This document shows, piece by piece, positions 55,701 through 64,000 of a DNA stretch of 64,000 bases. The position numbers were made by a program, and so were the translations under genes. The DNA lies in contig JAOWBW010000440.1 in assembly GCA_026119855.1 (NCBI GenBank), positions 868,001 to 932,000 of the forward strand, written 5' to 3'. Under the pieces are notes generated by a model. That model was not told the origin of the DNA. It saw only the letters and a list, made by a program, of their open reading frames with translations, and did no database searches. Each line of letters starts with the position of its first letter. The first letter of the stretch is position 1. The stretch comes from Campanula takesimana (Eukaryota; Streptophyta; Magnoliopsida; Asterales; Campanulaceae).

Positions 55701-58700
55701 ACTTAAACTTGGAGAAAATGGTCTGCTCCGTGAAGGTATTCTGATTGGTGTTTTGATGGATACACAGCCTTTACCAATCCATCGTCCATTCGGTAAAGAT
55801 CAACAGGTACGTTCTCTCTTTGAATTAAGAATCTGAAGAAATTGTGTTGTCATTGATTTCCAGACTTCTGATAACAATTATTTTTGGATTAAACTATTTT
55901 TGTAGTTTGCTGAGTACACTAGTAACTATTTCAATGGAGATAGTAAGACCACCGGCCTAACTGGCCGAAAGGAAATGATGTTGATGGGACATTTACGTGC
56001 CTATCAGTTTTGGCAACGCACTTTCAAGGTACAGAAGAAATTTCCTTGTTCTGGACATATTATATTTGTATGAATGCTTGGATTTGGTTCACATATTTTT
56101 TATCTTTCAACAGGATAAACACCGACTCGATCGGTTAAAACAGCGTCTCAAGTCTGATGAGACAAAAGATACAGAAACGATGATCCCCAATATAGAAGAA
56201 GAATGGTGCTCCTATCACAATCTCGTGCAGTCATCACTGCATCATGTCGCTGATATATGTATGAATCCTGATGTGTCTTTTTGTTGCGTACATAACCTTA
56301 GGGTAATTTCATGCTTAGTATTTTATATCTATTATTTATTTATTATTAATATTATTATTTTTTCCAGATGAAGATATCCTGAGCTCTTTGCATCGATACC
56401 GTCCTCAATTCCTTGCTAATTCTGATGGCGTACCATCATACTATGACCCCGGCGATTTTCAACATACATGCTGGCTCATGTTTGAGGAAAATGACGAATA
56501 CTATGATAGGTTTGCTTCAGAAGAAGAGAATAAAGCTGCTTGTAAAATTGGGAAGTGTTGTGCTGTTCCTTTTGTTGGTTCTGATCATTTTCAAATGAAC
56601 AAGGTGGCAAGAACGTTTGCGACTTCAATTAAAGAGGTATCTATTTCATTCGTTTTTGACTCACCTACTGAATTGGAAATATTGTGCTGACTAATTGTTT
56701 TGTCAAATAGACGCTGACTCAGCATGCAGAGGGCATACCCGCCCAGGATGGTTCTGTCAATGGTGGTTATTATGGTGATGCTCTTGAGCAATGTATTTAT
56801 TTTGCCAGTGGCTCTTGCCTCAAGGGCAGTCGGTGCCCTTTCTCTCATTCACTTAACGCTAAACGACCGCCTTGCAAATTCTTTTTTTCCTTGAAGGTAC
56901 TCTCTGATTCATTTACATTTACTTGCATTATCTCAGACAAAGCATCTTTTCTTCTGAAAAAAATCTAAACTGAATGTGAACTTGCAATACTGTACTGTGA
57001 ATACTAAGGACATTCATGTAATGTGAAAATTAATAAGGGGCACCCAATTTGGGATGGAGGGAAAACTGTATAAATCATCCACCATCCCTTGTACTGTAAA
57101 TCTTTATCCCCAAAAAATACAGTTTTCTTACAGGTTTGTGGATGATGAAGTTTTCATTTTAATGTTTCCACTACAAATTTTAATCTGTTATTTTTAACTG
57201 AGAACAAACTGTTCATCTGCAGGGATGTCGAAATGGAGCTTCGTGTATTTATTCTCATGATATATTACCAGCTGCTGCATCACATAATGCATCAAGCGTT
57301 TGTCCAGCAGAAGATGAACAAGTCAATGCATCGTTATTCCTGCGGTTGCTTCCCTCTACTTCAGATGGATGCGTCCTTTTGCTGGATGACATTGATTTGC
57401 GGTTTTCTTCTCATCTTGCACAACTATATGATGCATCTTTGATAATCACAACTACCACATCAGTCATTGACAGTTCCTCTCTTAGTCCGTCGCTGAGTGG
57501 TGTAAGAGTTAGATGGGGCCTTTCGAACCCATACCAGATGATCATATCGAAAGCAGGGGAAAGTACAGTACCATGGAATAAGATTAAGTGTGTTTTATGG
57601 TTCCCCAAGTTCGATGGCGACAGTGATAACTGGGAGTCACAGAAAGACCTACTTCGAACATTCTTTGATTATCTTGCCATCAGAATGATGGCGGACGGCT
57701 TGTACGAGGTTCGAGTCATCTTAGCCATGAACAACCTCAGATTCGCTCAGTTACAGGTAACAATAATTCTTCCCAAGTATGTTTATCTTTATCTCAACTT
57801 GCGCTTACTTCAAAATAAAAGAATGCATCCACCACCGCCCCCCTCAAAAAATAATGATAGTAAATTCTGCTTGGATTTATTTATTTATTATTTTATTTTT
57901 TGGGGGTGTGGGGTGGGGGTGTGGTTATTGAGTTTGGCAATTTAGGAGTGCTAAGATTGCTTTCTATATCTACCCACACCCTCTCACCACTGGACCAAAC
58001 CGAAAAAAGAAACAAAATGTGTCCTGTTTTGACTTATCCAAGTAAATTGATTTTTAACATAACATGTAGTCTCAGGAAATATAATTATAATCTGTGATGC
58101 TATGTAAAACAGTAAAAAGAAACTTCAAGGAACGTGAATTAGCCCTTTTTTTTGTGTGCGAGAAGAAATTAAACGACCCATTAGGCCATCAGTGGCCAAA
58201 CTCTTGCTACTTGTACCATACTCCCTCCGTTCCACCCAAATTAAGATTTTTGGGTTGGACACGGGGATTAAGGAAAAACTGTTAGTGGAGTAGGTGTTGT
58301 GAGTATGAAAAGTGAAATAGGAGAGAGAAAGTGGGGTAGAGAATAATGAGTGGAAAGTTGTTGTGAGTGTGAATATGGGTCCCATTAAATAAAACACTTC
58401 CATTTTTGGGTTGTCCTAATTCGAATGGGACACCCAAAATGGAAATTTGTCCTAATTCGGGTGGGGTGGAGGGAGTATGTGGGTAGTTTGTAGAAAAAAG
58501 TAGCTTAAGAACTGGATGGGGGCAAGCATATGGATATTAGTAGTAGCTTGGTATAAATACAGATATATTCAGATAAGCAGGCTAATTTGCTGAAGTTTGG
58601 GATTTTCACCCTACAATTGTTTCTTCGGCAACTGATTTTATTTTCTTGTGTGCATGATGTTTTCAGGTCGAAAAGTTGGCTAGGGATAGTTTATTTTTTC

Positions 58701-58870
58701 TCAAACAGTCGTTTCCATTCGATGGATCAACGTTTGGGGAGTTGTTTGATTCTGTCACAACCAAGAAGCCACTGTTGGTGTCGAAGTCGGTCACCTATGT
58801 TTTCGTTCTGCAGCCTCCGCTTCTGTCCAAAACTCATCGTGGTGATTTTTATGATAGTTTGCATTCATAG
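49743..58870 (+). CDS. C3H31: C3H31-like DEVH-box helicase with CCCH zinc fingers, 14 exons
   Basis: Exons 49743-49923, 51592-51769, 52770-52943, 53114-53261, 54398-54712, 55026-55172, 55256-55436, 55526-55806, 55906-56028, 56114-56258, 56368-56636, 56711-56896, 57223-57756, 58667-58870; 1021 aa. All junctions are GT-AG and in phase. Helicase motifs: Walker A GETGCGKSS (57-65, across intron 1), DEVH (151-154), SAT (about 184), ATNIAESS, QRRGRTGR (384-391). A helicase-associated region follows. Two CCCH fingers are complete: C742-x7-C750-x5-C756-x3-H760 and C769-x8-C778-x5-C784-x3-H788. The C-terminal 230 aa are family-specific. Size and order match my memory of Arabidopsis C3H31 (At2g47680), a PRP2-like DEAH/DExH RNA helicase with CCCH fingers. 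It is expected to bind and remodel RNA in the nucleus; its exact substrate is not known to me. Introns hold MITEs and simple repeats. Confidence 0.95.
50531..50597 (+). mobile_element. SINE/RTE-LINE 3' tail in C3H31 intron 1
   Basis: CATATGATGATTCATGTTAG, GGCCAAATTATTTTTGGGACC, AAGGC and TTTGTTGTTGTTG. Same tail family as 20531, 20956 and 29489. A (TC)n tract lies at 50409-50434. Confidence 0.6.
52567..52592. repeat. (GGGTGT)n hexamer repeat in C3H31 intron 2
   Basis: Four near-perfect GGGTGT units. A short G-rich tract on the transcript strand. Confidence 0.9.
58221..58475. mobile_element. Stowaway-type MITE in C3H31 intron 13
   Basis: CTCCCTCCGTTCCACCCAAA at the left, inverted at the right (GGGTGGGGTGGAGGGAG), TA on both sides. 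The interior GTGAGTATGAAAAGTGAAAT block is shared with other copies in the window. Confidence 0.88.
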
Positions 58871-59646
58871 GGATGACTGTTTGTTTTGTTTTGTTTTGTT
58901 GTGTTTTAACTTGTGGTTTTGACAGTAATTTATTTCATGGGTTAATCAGCTCTTTTTGGAAATTAAATATTATTTCTGTCCCAAATTTGGTGTTGATCAA
59001 TAGCAAATTAGGACATGATTATAGCTTATTTTGTGCTCTAGTGTGGGGTAATACTAAAGAAACAAGAACAGAGAGATGATTCCAAATTGAACTACAACAA
59101 AGGGTTCGGCCTGGAATCATTGTTACAAAACTACTCTAGGTTAGTCTTTGGAAAATATTCCAACTATATACCTCTTCAATCGGCCGGCCTCATGTCTTCG
59201 TTGTGAGAATTGATGTAAAATTATTGGAGCAAACTAAATTATAAAAAGTCTTTGTTTTTCAAATTGTTCGCCAAATGCTTGCAAGTAAGTAGAAAAAAAG
59301 TCCTCAAAACCTACTCATTTCAAAGCAATACAAGTGAGAATTGATGCTAATTCTTGGAGCTCAATGCAATGCTTTATATGGAACTTTTTCCGACATCAAG
59401 GGCAAAAATCTCCTTACATTCACAAGTGCAACTGCCAAAATTTATAATGACTGCCAGTTCCCACTCACAGCCGTGTATGGCGCTAACAAACTTTAAAAGA
59501 AAAGACAAGTAAAACCTAGATCAAACATGGTCTATTCCCAACTTGTACGAAAACGCTTAAACATGTTCAGATATGAAGGTAGCTAATCACTCGATTAAAC
59601 TGTTCGTATTGGGAGTCTCCTCTCCTTATAGCCGCTGAGTGTCTCC
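58871..59646. other. Gap between convergent C3H31-like and MZM1-like genes
   Basis: Holds the presumed 3' UTRs of both genes. No further gene is visible. The frames at 58873 and 58587 are extensions of, or shadows over, the last C3H31 exon. Confidence 0.4.
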
Positions 59647-60013
59647 TCATATTTTTTTCACAAGTTCTTCAGAAGGAACTTCAAGTGTTGCTCCTGCATG
59701 TTCTTTGCTTGGCTTCACCTCTGTAATTTGGGGTGTGTCAAAACTCAGTCATCACCTTTAATGGCTCATACAATAATTGAAATAAAGCACTTGCAAGAAT
59801 AAATTTATATATCATCCTCGTACCAAATGGAAAAGTCAAAACATTTAACACTAAATGCCACGGTAGAAAGTTGATTAAATTGCTATCTGGAACACAGTTT
59901 GTATTAAACTATAAGCAGCAAGTAAATTTGGTCAATGAGACTGATGTGTTGGGAACAAACACAAAAGTTATCATTATGTCGAGGTACCAAAATTTTCTCG
60001 CCTTTCATATTGT

Positions 60014-60335
60014 TTGTAGGTTATAGAAAATGAGTGTTGTGTTTGATACTCCCTCCGTTTCAAAATGATCTTCCCACTTTTTTTTATTGTTACTACGAAT
60101 GAACTTCGAGCAATAATTTTAAGTTGATTTAACTATCCTAATGAAAATCTAAAACTTGTAATTCACACACCATCATCGATATTATTAATAGCAAGTTTTA
60201 GATTTTCATTAGGATAGTTAAATCAACTTAAAATTATTGCTCGAAGTTCATTCGTAGTAACAGTAAAAAAAGTGGGAAGATCATTTTGAAATGGAGGGAG
60301 TATCAAACACAACACTCATTTTCTATAACCTACAA
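60014..60335. repeat. 322-bp near-perfect inverted repeat in the MZM1-like intron
   Basis: Left arm 60014-60158 and right arm 60192-60335 are inverted copies with only about one mismatch and one indel seen, around a 33-nt loop. The centre (60049-60300) is a Stowaway-type MITE with TA at each edge, but the inverted identity continues about 35 bp beyond each MITE end. Confidence 0.93.
60049..60300. mobile_element. Stowaway-type MITE forming the hairpin core
   Basis: 252 bp, CTCCCTCCGTTTCAAAATGA at the left and its inverse at the right, TA at 60047-60048 and 60301-60302. It is far more palindromic than the other Stowaway copies in the window, which pair mainly near their ends. Confidence 0.85.
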
Positions 60336-60868
60336 CTCCTACAAATCAAGATTTTCGCATTCCTTAAATTTATACTTAATCTTTAGGGCTCAAGTGTAAA
60401 TTTGAACATGGCCCCTAAATTAATTGGACCGGCCCTGGTTCCCAGTAAACAAGACGCCAGGCAAGGACATAAGACGACCAGTTGGAGTGATAATGCCGAA
60501 AAATCAAATCAAACAATACGTCGAACAGTTGGAGTGCATAACTTAAATAGCACAAAACGTGGAGTGCACGGTTATTAACAGTGTCGAAGTAAACAGAAAG
60601 GCAAATTTATACCATATCCGCCGCGAGAATTGAGCTTGGCCTGGACGATCATGGTGGAAATGAATTCAGACGCTTCGCTAGCTTCTCAGAGGAGTCTCTG
60701 TATCTCGGTAACGGAGGTCACGTGACGGTTCTCCTCAAATTTCTTCCGAACTTCCGCCGCCGACCCTTCCAGCATCGCCGGCGAACGATTTCCTGGTAGC
60801 TCTGAGTAGCGATCTGTAGGCGGTCAGCGCTGCCCCCTTGCTTGCCATCTCTCAGTTCTTACTTCTCA

Positions 60869-61414
60869 GACCATCTACAATGGTTAACTTTTTGGGTGTC
60901 GAATGAGTATTAAACAAAGAGGAAGGTGTTGAATGAGTGCAATGCAATGGTTTGTTTAACGGGGCTGAATGGAACTTGTGTCGAATGGATTCAACACAAG
61001 TTGAATGAGAAAGTGGTCAGCCGAGTGGGACACGTGGCGCGCTCCAATTGGGTCAACCGGGCGCGTGTGGCGCTGGTCCTCAGTTTTTTTTTTTTTTTTT
61101 CTGGTTGTGACACTTGGCAACTCTCCATTGGTTTATAGAATTTCCGATTTAATTTCTTATCCTAATTATTTGAGCTCAATTATTTTTCAGTAAATGATCA
61201 TTTTTTTACACCAAAATTCATAATTTTTTTCTCTCTATAAATAGATACAAGTTTCATTTGATTTGGATAAAAAAAAAACCCTTTTTAGTGAAATGGATTT
61301 CAATAATAACAATTTCAACAATCAAAAAACCCTCATATTTATTTAATTACAATTACAAAAAATAATAATTAAATGTGATGTATTTTTTTTAAATTATAAT
61401 AATAATTATATATA

Positions 61415-61453
<39 letters not shown>

Positions 61454-61896
61454 TTACTAATCATAAAAATAAAGAATATAAAATAAATTTTAAGTAGTGG
61501 GGTATAGGATGATGAGTGAGAAATGCGTTGAATGGGGGGATTAAACGGATTTCGAACCGCTGCACCCATTAGTTAGCTCCACTCAATGGTTCAGATTGTA
61601 GCCACCTCATTTTAACTACACCCAACGGTTGAGATGTGGCCGAGCTCGGTGGGACCCACAAAAAATTGAAATCATTCTAGCCGCACAGATGATGAGTGTG
61701 CGTATGTGGCCTTGATCGGAGCAGTTGGGTGGAGGGGTGGAGCTAACTCGGTGGAGCGGTTCCGGATTAAACAAACCATTGTACGGTTAAAAATTGAATG
61801 AGTGTTGAATGGATGAGTTGGAAGAGAGATAAAATAATGTGGAGTGATAAAGTGCGTGTTGAATGGAAAATGATGTTGAATCCACTGTACATGGTC
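60869..61896. mobile_element. Long inverted-repeat element upstream of the MZM1-like gene
   Basis: Ends GACCATCTACAATGGTTAA and, inverted, GACCATGTACAGTGGATTC, about 1028 bp apart. No transposase. A second inverted repeat (ACCGCTGCACCCATTAGTTAG... versus CTAACTCGGTGGAGCGGT) at about 61550-61766 suggests a nested element. An (ATT)n run is at 61417-61454. The target duplication is unclear. PIF/Harbinger-type elements are one possibility. Confidence 0.5.
61417..61454. repeat. (ATT)n microsatellite
   Basis: About twelve ATT units inside the long inverted-repeat element. Confidence 0.93.
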
Positions 61897-62288
61897 TTAG
61901 ACAATCGTTGTAAATTTATGGAAAATAGTAAGTCTAGTTTTACATTTTGTGGCATTTTAATTTTATTTCTTTTTTCGAACAATAGTATACTGTATCAGTA
62001 TATTTTTTTCTTGGATAAATGGAATATATGAGTTGGGGTCTTAGTTTTTTCAAACAATTTGAAAAAAAAAATGTTTTAAAACGTGTGTTGGCATTTTATT
62101 AAAAAATCAAGACTATTTTGTTTAAGCGCAATTTTTGTACATAAATTGAGTTTATTCTAAATGCGCGTAAATAATTAATACTGACACTCGGACTCAAAAA
62201 CAATATCACTGGTATCTAAGCACTACCACTGACACTAAAAATCACCAACGCAATAAACACTTACTCTATCATTGGAAAACACTATCTA

Positions 62289-64000
62289 TCTATATAATAT
62301 TTAAAAGCACAATCATTTTGAGGCCTCTCATAGCGCCATGTGGAATTCTTACGTGGAATGCCACGTGTAAAGCCACGTGTCTTTATGCTATTCGTTGGCT
62401 TGATTTTGATTCTTAAAAAAAAAAAAACGTAAATATCCTACTTTTGAAAATTTTGAGCTGATGTTAATGTGAGAGGGATACTGATCATATCCTAATACTA
62501 TTAAATTTCAAAGGACAATCAATTATCCAATAATTAAGCAAACGAGTATAAAGATATTCCAAACAGATTATCTAATACTATCAAATTTCAAATCACAATC
62601 AATTATCCTCTTTTAATTGGGAAAATTACATAGGGAATTAAGCCTATTTTTGAGAGCTGGAAGGGTAGAATGCGGATTTCATGGTCGTAATGGGATAATT
62701 TTGGGGAACCTGTTTTTTTTTTTTTTCGGGTTGAAGGGTGATGCTACTAGAATCAAGGAGGTGATCGCTCTAAATAAAATAAAATAATAATAATAAAATA
62801 AAAAATAAAATAAAATCAAGAGATATCGAGAATCAAGGCTATAAAAATGGTTAGTGGTTGTGATACAAAGGGTTTGAAGAAAAGAAAGGAAAATAAAATG
62901 TAATAAAGGAGGAACCAAAATATATGAAGAAACTGAATGAATTTTATGATTTCTCATATTGGCTCAGATCAACATATGAAAAATAATAAAAATCTAAGTG
63001 AGGCTTTGGTTTTGTAATTGCTCCGATTAAAGGGTTTAGTATTTTTTTTTCTTTTTTATCTAGATCGAATAGTACTCTTTAACATTTTGGTTATACTCAC
63101 TCCGTCTCAAAGATTTTCAGATTTTCGCATTTGACTATTCAATTTTTTTAAGAATGTAAACACTTGCTTCACTAGCCACATGTTGCTTATGCACTTTTAA
63201 GCCTCAGTTGTAGAAATAGGAAGAACTTTTTGGGATAATGAGAAATGGGAAATGAGAAAATCATTTTGAGACGGAAAAGAAAAAAAATTTCATTGTGCTA
63301 AGGACGATAATCAATTTTTTTTTAAATCTATTTGTAATAACTATTTAATATCTAATTTCTAAAAGAAAAATATCTCAAAATGTATGTCGATTTTCAAAAA
63401 GCTTTGTCCCTAAATTTAACATTTTCTTATCATGGTTCATTATGAACTTGCAAACTAATAGTTCAGAAAGTGAAGCTTTCGAAGAAAAAAAAATAAAAAA
63501 AATAAAGTGAATAGCAAAAATCTCAAATTTTAAATGCATATTTGTTAATAATCTTTATAAAACTAAACATATTTAGAGTGATATTTAAAAATAATATATA
63601 GAACGCTTTAAGTAAAAATGGATATTTATTAAGAAACGGAGAGTGAGATCTTGAATTAATATTTTGAACATATCGTTTAGAAAGTCATACTAGCAGAATC
63701 TCAAAATTTTATTAAATTTTGTTCACTATATTTTTAGGAGAAAATCAATTTCAAAGGACAATCAATTATCCAATAATTAAGCAAACGTGTATAAAGATAT
63801 TCCAAACAGATTATCTAATACTATCAAATTTCAAAGCACAATCAATTATCCTCTTTTAATTGTAGAAATATTATCAAAATGGACTATAAAGATATTCCAA
63901 ATCTCATTAATCAAGCAAACCAACTGAGTAAATTTGGGATGATATTTATCAAACAGATTATCTAATACTATCATATTTCAAAGCACAATCAATTATCCAA
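62289..64000 (+). mobile_element. Second Helitron of the same family, 5' end; 3' end not seen
   Basis: TCTATATAATATTTAAAAGC (62289-62308) matches the first Helitron start at 19 of 20 positions, follows an A, and is followed by a related GTGGAATTCTTACGTGGAA...CCACGTG block. No CCCGTCG hairpin/CTAG end is visible before 64000, so it is truncated or runs out of the window; the end coordinate is the window edge. Confidence 0.6.
62504..63860. repeat. Direct repeats of about 115 bp, 1.24 kb apart
   Basis: Blocks beginning TTCAAAGGACAATCAATTAT and ending CAATTATCCTCTTTTAATTG lie at about 62507-62620 and 63749-63860 and differ at only a few positions. A third, rearranged partial copy runs from about 63950 to the end of the window. 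Confidence 0.85.

Larger units (their letters stand above)
59647..60848 (-). pseudogene. MZM1: MZM1/LYRM7-like mitochondrial LYR protein, broken
   Basis: Exon 1 (60848-60613) opens MASKGAALTAYRSLLRATRK, a LYR-type helix start. Family sequence then continues in the +1 frame: EVRKKFEENRHVTSVTEIQR, then EASEASEFISTMIVQAKLNS. Exon 2 (59720-59647) adds KPSKEHAGATLEVPSEEL-VKKI and a stop, with intact GT-AG sites. The frame shifts by one base near 60772-60780, and an in-frame TGA lies at 60688-60686 between RLL and EASEA. The original frame ends at TGA 60737-60735 after 37 codons. LYRM7/MZM1 chaperones the Rieske protein of mitochondrial complex III. Two lesions, plus a 1-kb element starting 20 bp before the ATG, suggest a dead gene; sequencing errors or a short isoform remain possible. 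Family assignment is from memory. Confidence 0.72.

Noticed and set aside
60926..61193. Short plus-strand frames upstream of the MZM1-like gene
   Set aside because: They run through a T-run and a repeat element, with no conserved features.

Overview
The window is nuclear DNA from a flowering plant, most likely a eudicot. The evidence is intron-rich genes with GT-AG splicing, plant-specific families (RFI2-type RING ligase, EID1-type F-box, SR34-type splicing factor, C3H31-type CCCH/DExH helicase), an intron-containing elongator tRNA-Met gene, and many plant transposons (Stowaway MITEs, hAT and Mutator-like elements, a Helitron, an Au-like SINE, Copia and a solo LTR). I cannot name the species.

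Layout. 1-1.17 kb: a short non-autonomous Helitron. 1.5-2.9 kb (+): a universal stress protein, followed by an intron-containing tRNA-Met (-). 5.4-12.3 kb (+): an RFI2-like RING-H2 ubiquitin ligase in six exons, with a SINE and other repeats in its introns. 14.6-15.6 kb (-): an intronless EID1-like F-box protein, convergent with RFI2. 18.5-26.0 kb (-): an SR34-like splicing factor, 12 coding exons plus a 5' UTR intron. 26.8-27.9 kb (-): a two-exon YqaJ-type (PD-(D/E)XK) nuclease. 30-43.3 kb: a transposon block holding a young full-length Copia element with an intact gag-pol frame, a 2.2-kb solo LTR and a Mutator-like element, each with target-site duplications. 45-49.2 kb: a second Mutator-like element that carries a trihelix transcription-factor fragment, then a decayed LINE. 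49.7-58.9 kb (+): a 14-exon C3H31-like DEVH helicase with two CCCH fingers. 59.6-60.8 kb (-): an MZM1/LYRM7-like mitochondrial assembly-factor gene broken by a frameshift and a stop, with a 322-bp near-perfect hairpin in its intron. 60.9-64 kb: a long inverted-repeat element and the 5' end of a second Helitron.

How the genes relate. From memory, the Arabidopsis USP (At2g47710), RFI2 (At2g47700) and C3H31 (At2g47680) genes are close neighbours. The USP-RFI2-...-C3H31 series here therefore looks like conserved microsynteny, stretched to about 57 kb by transposons. RFI2 and EID1 both act in red/far-red (phytochrome) signalling through ubiquitination and lie next to each other here. The remaining genes are housekeeping (splicing, RNA helicase, mitochondrial assembly).

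Most of the unusual content is mobile DNA acting on genes: hairpins and inverted tail pairs inside introns, G-box motifs brought in by a Helitron near the USP promoter, and a transcription-factor fragment carried by a Mutator-like element. Exon boundaries were read by eye from splice sites, reading phase and protein continuity.
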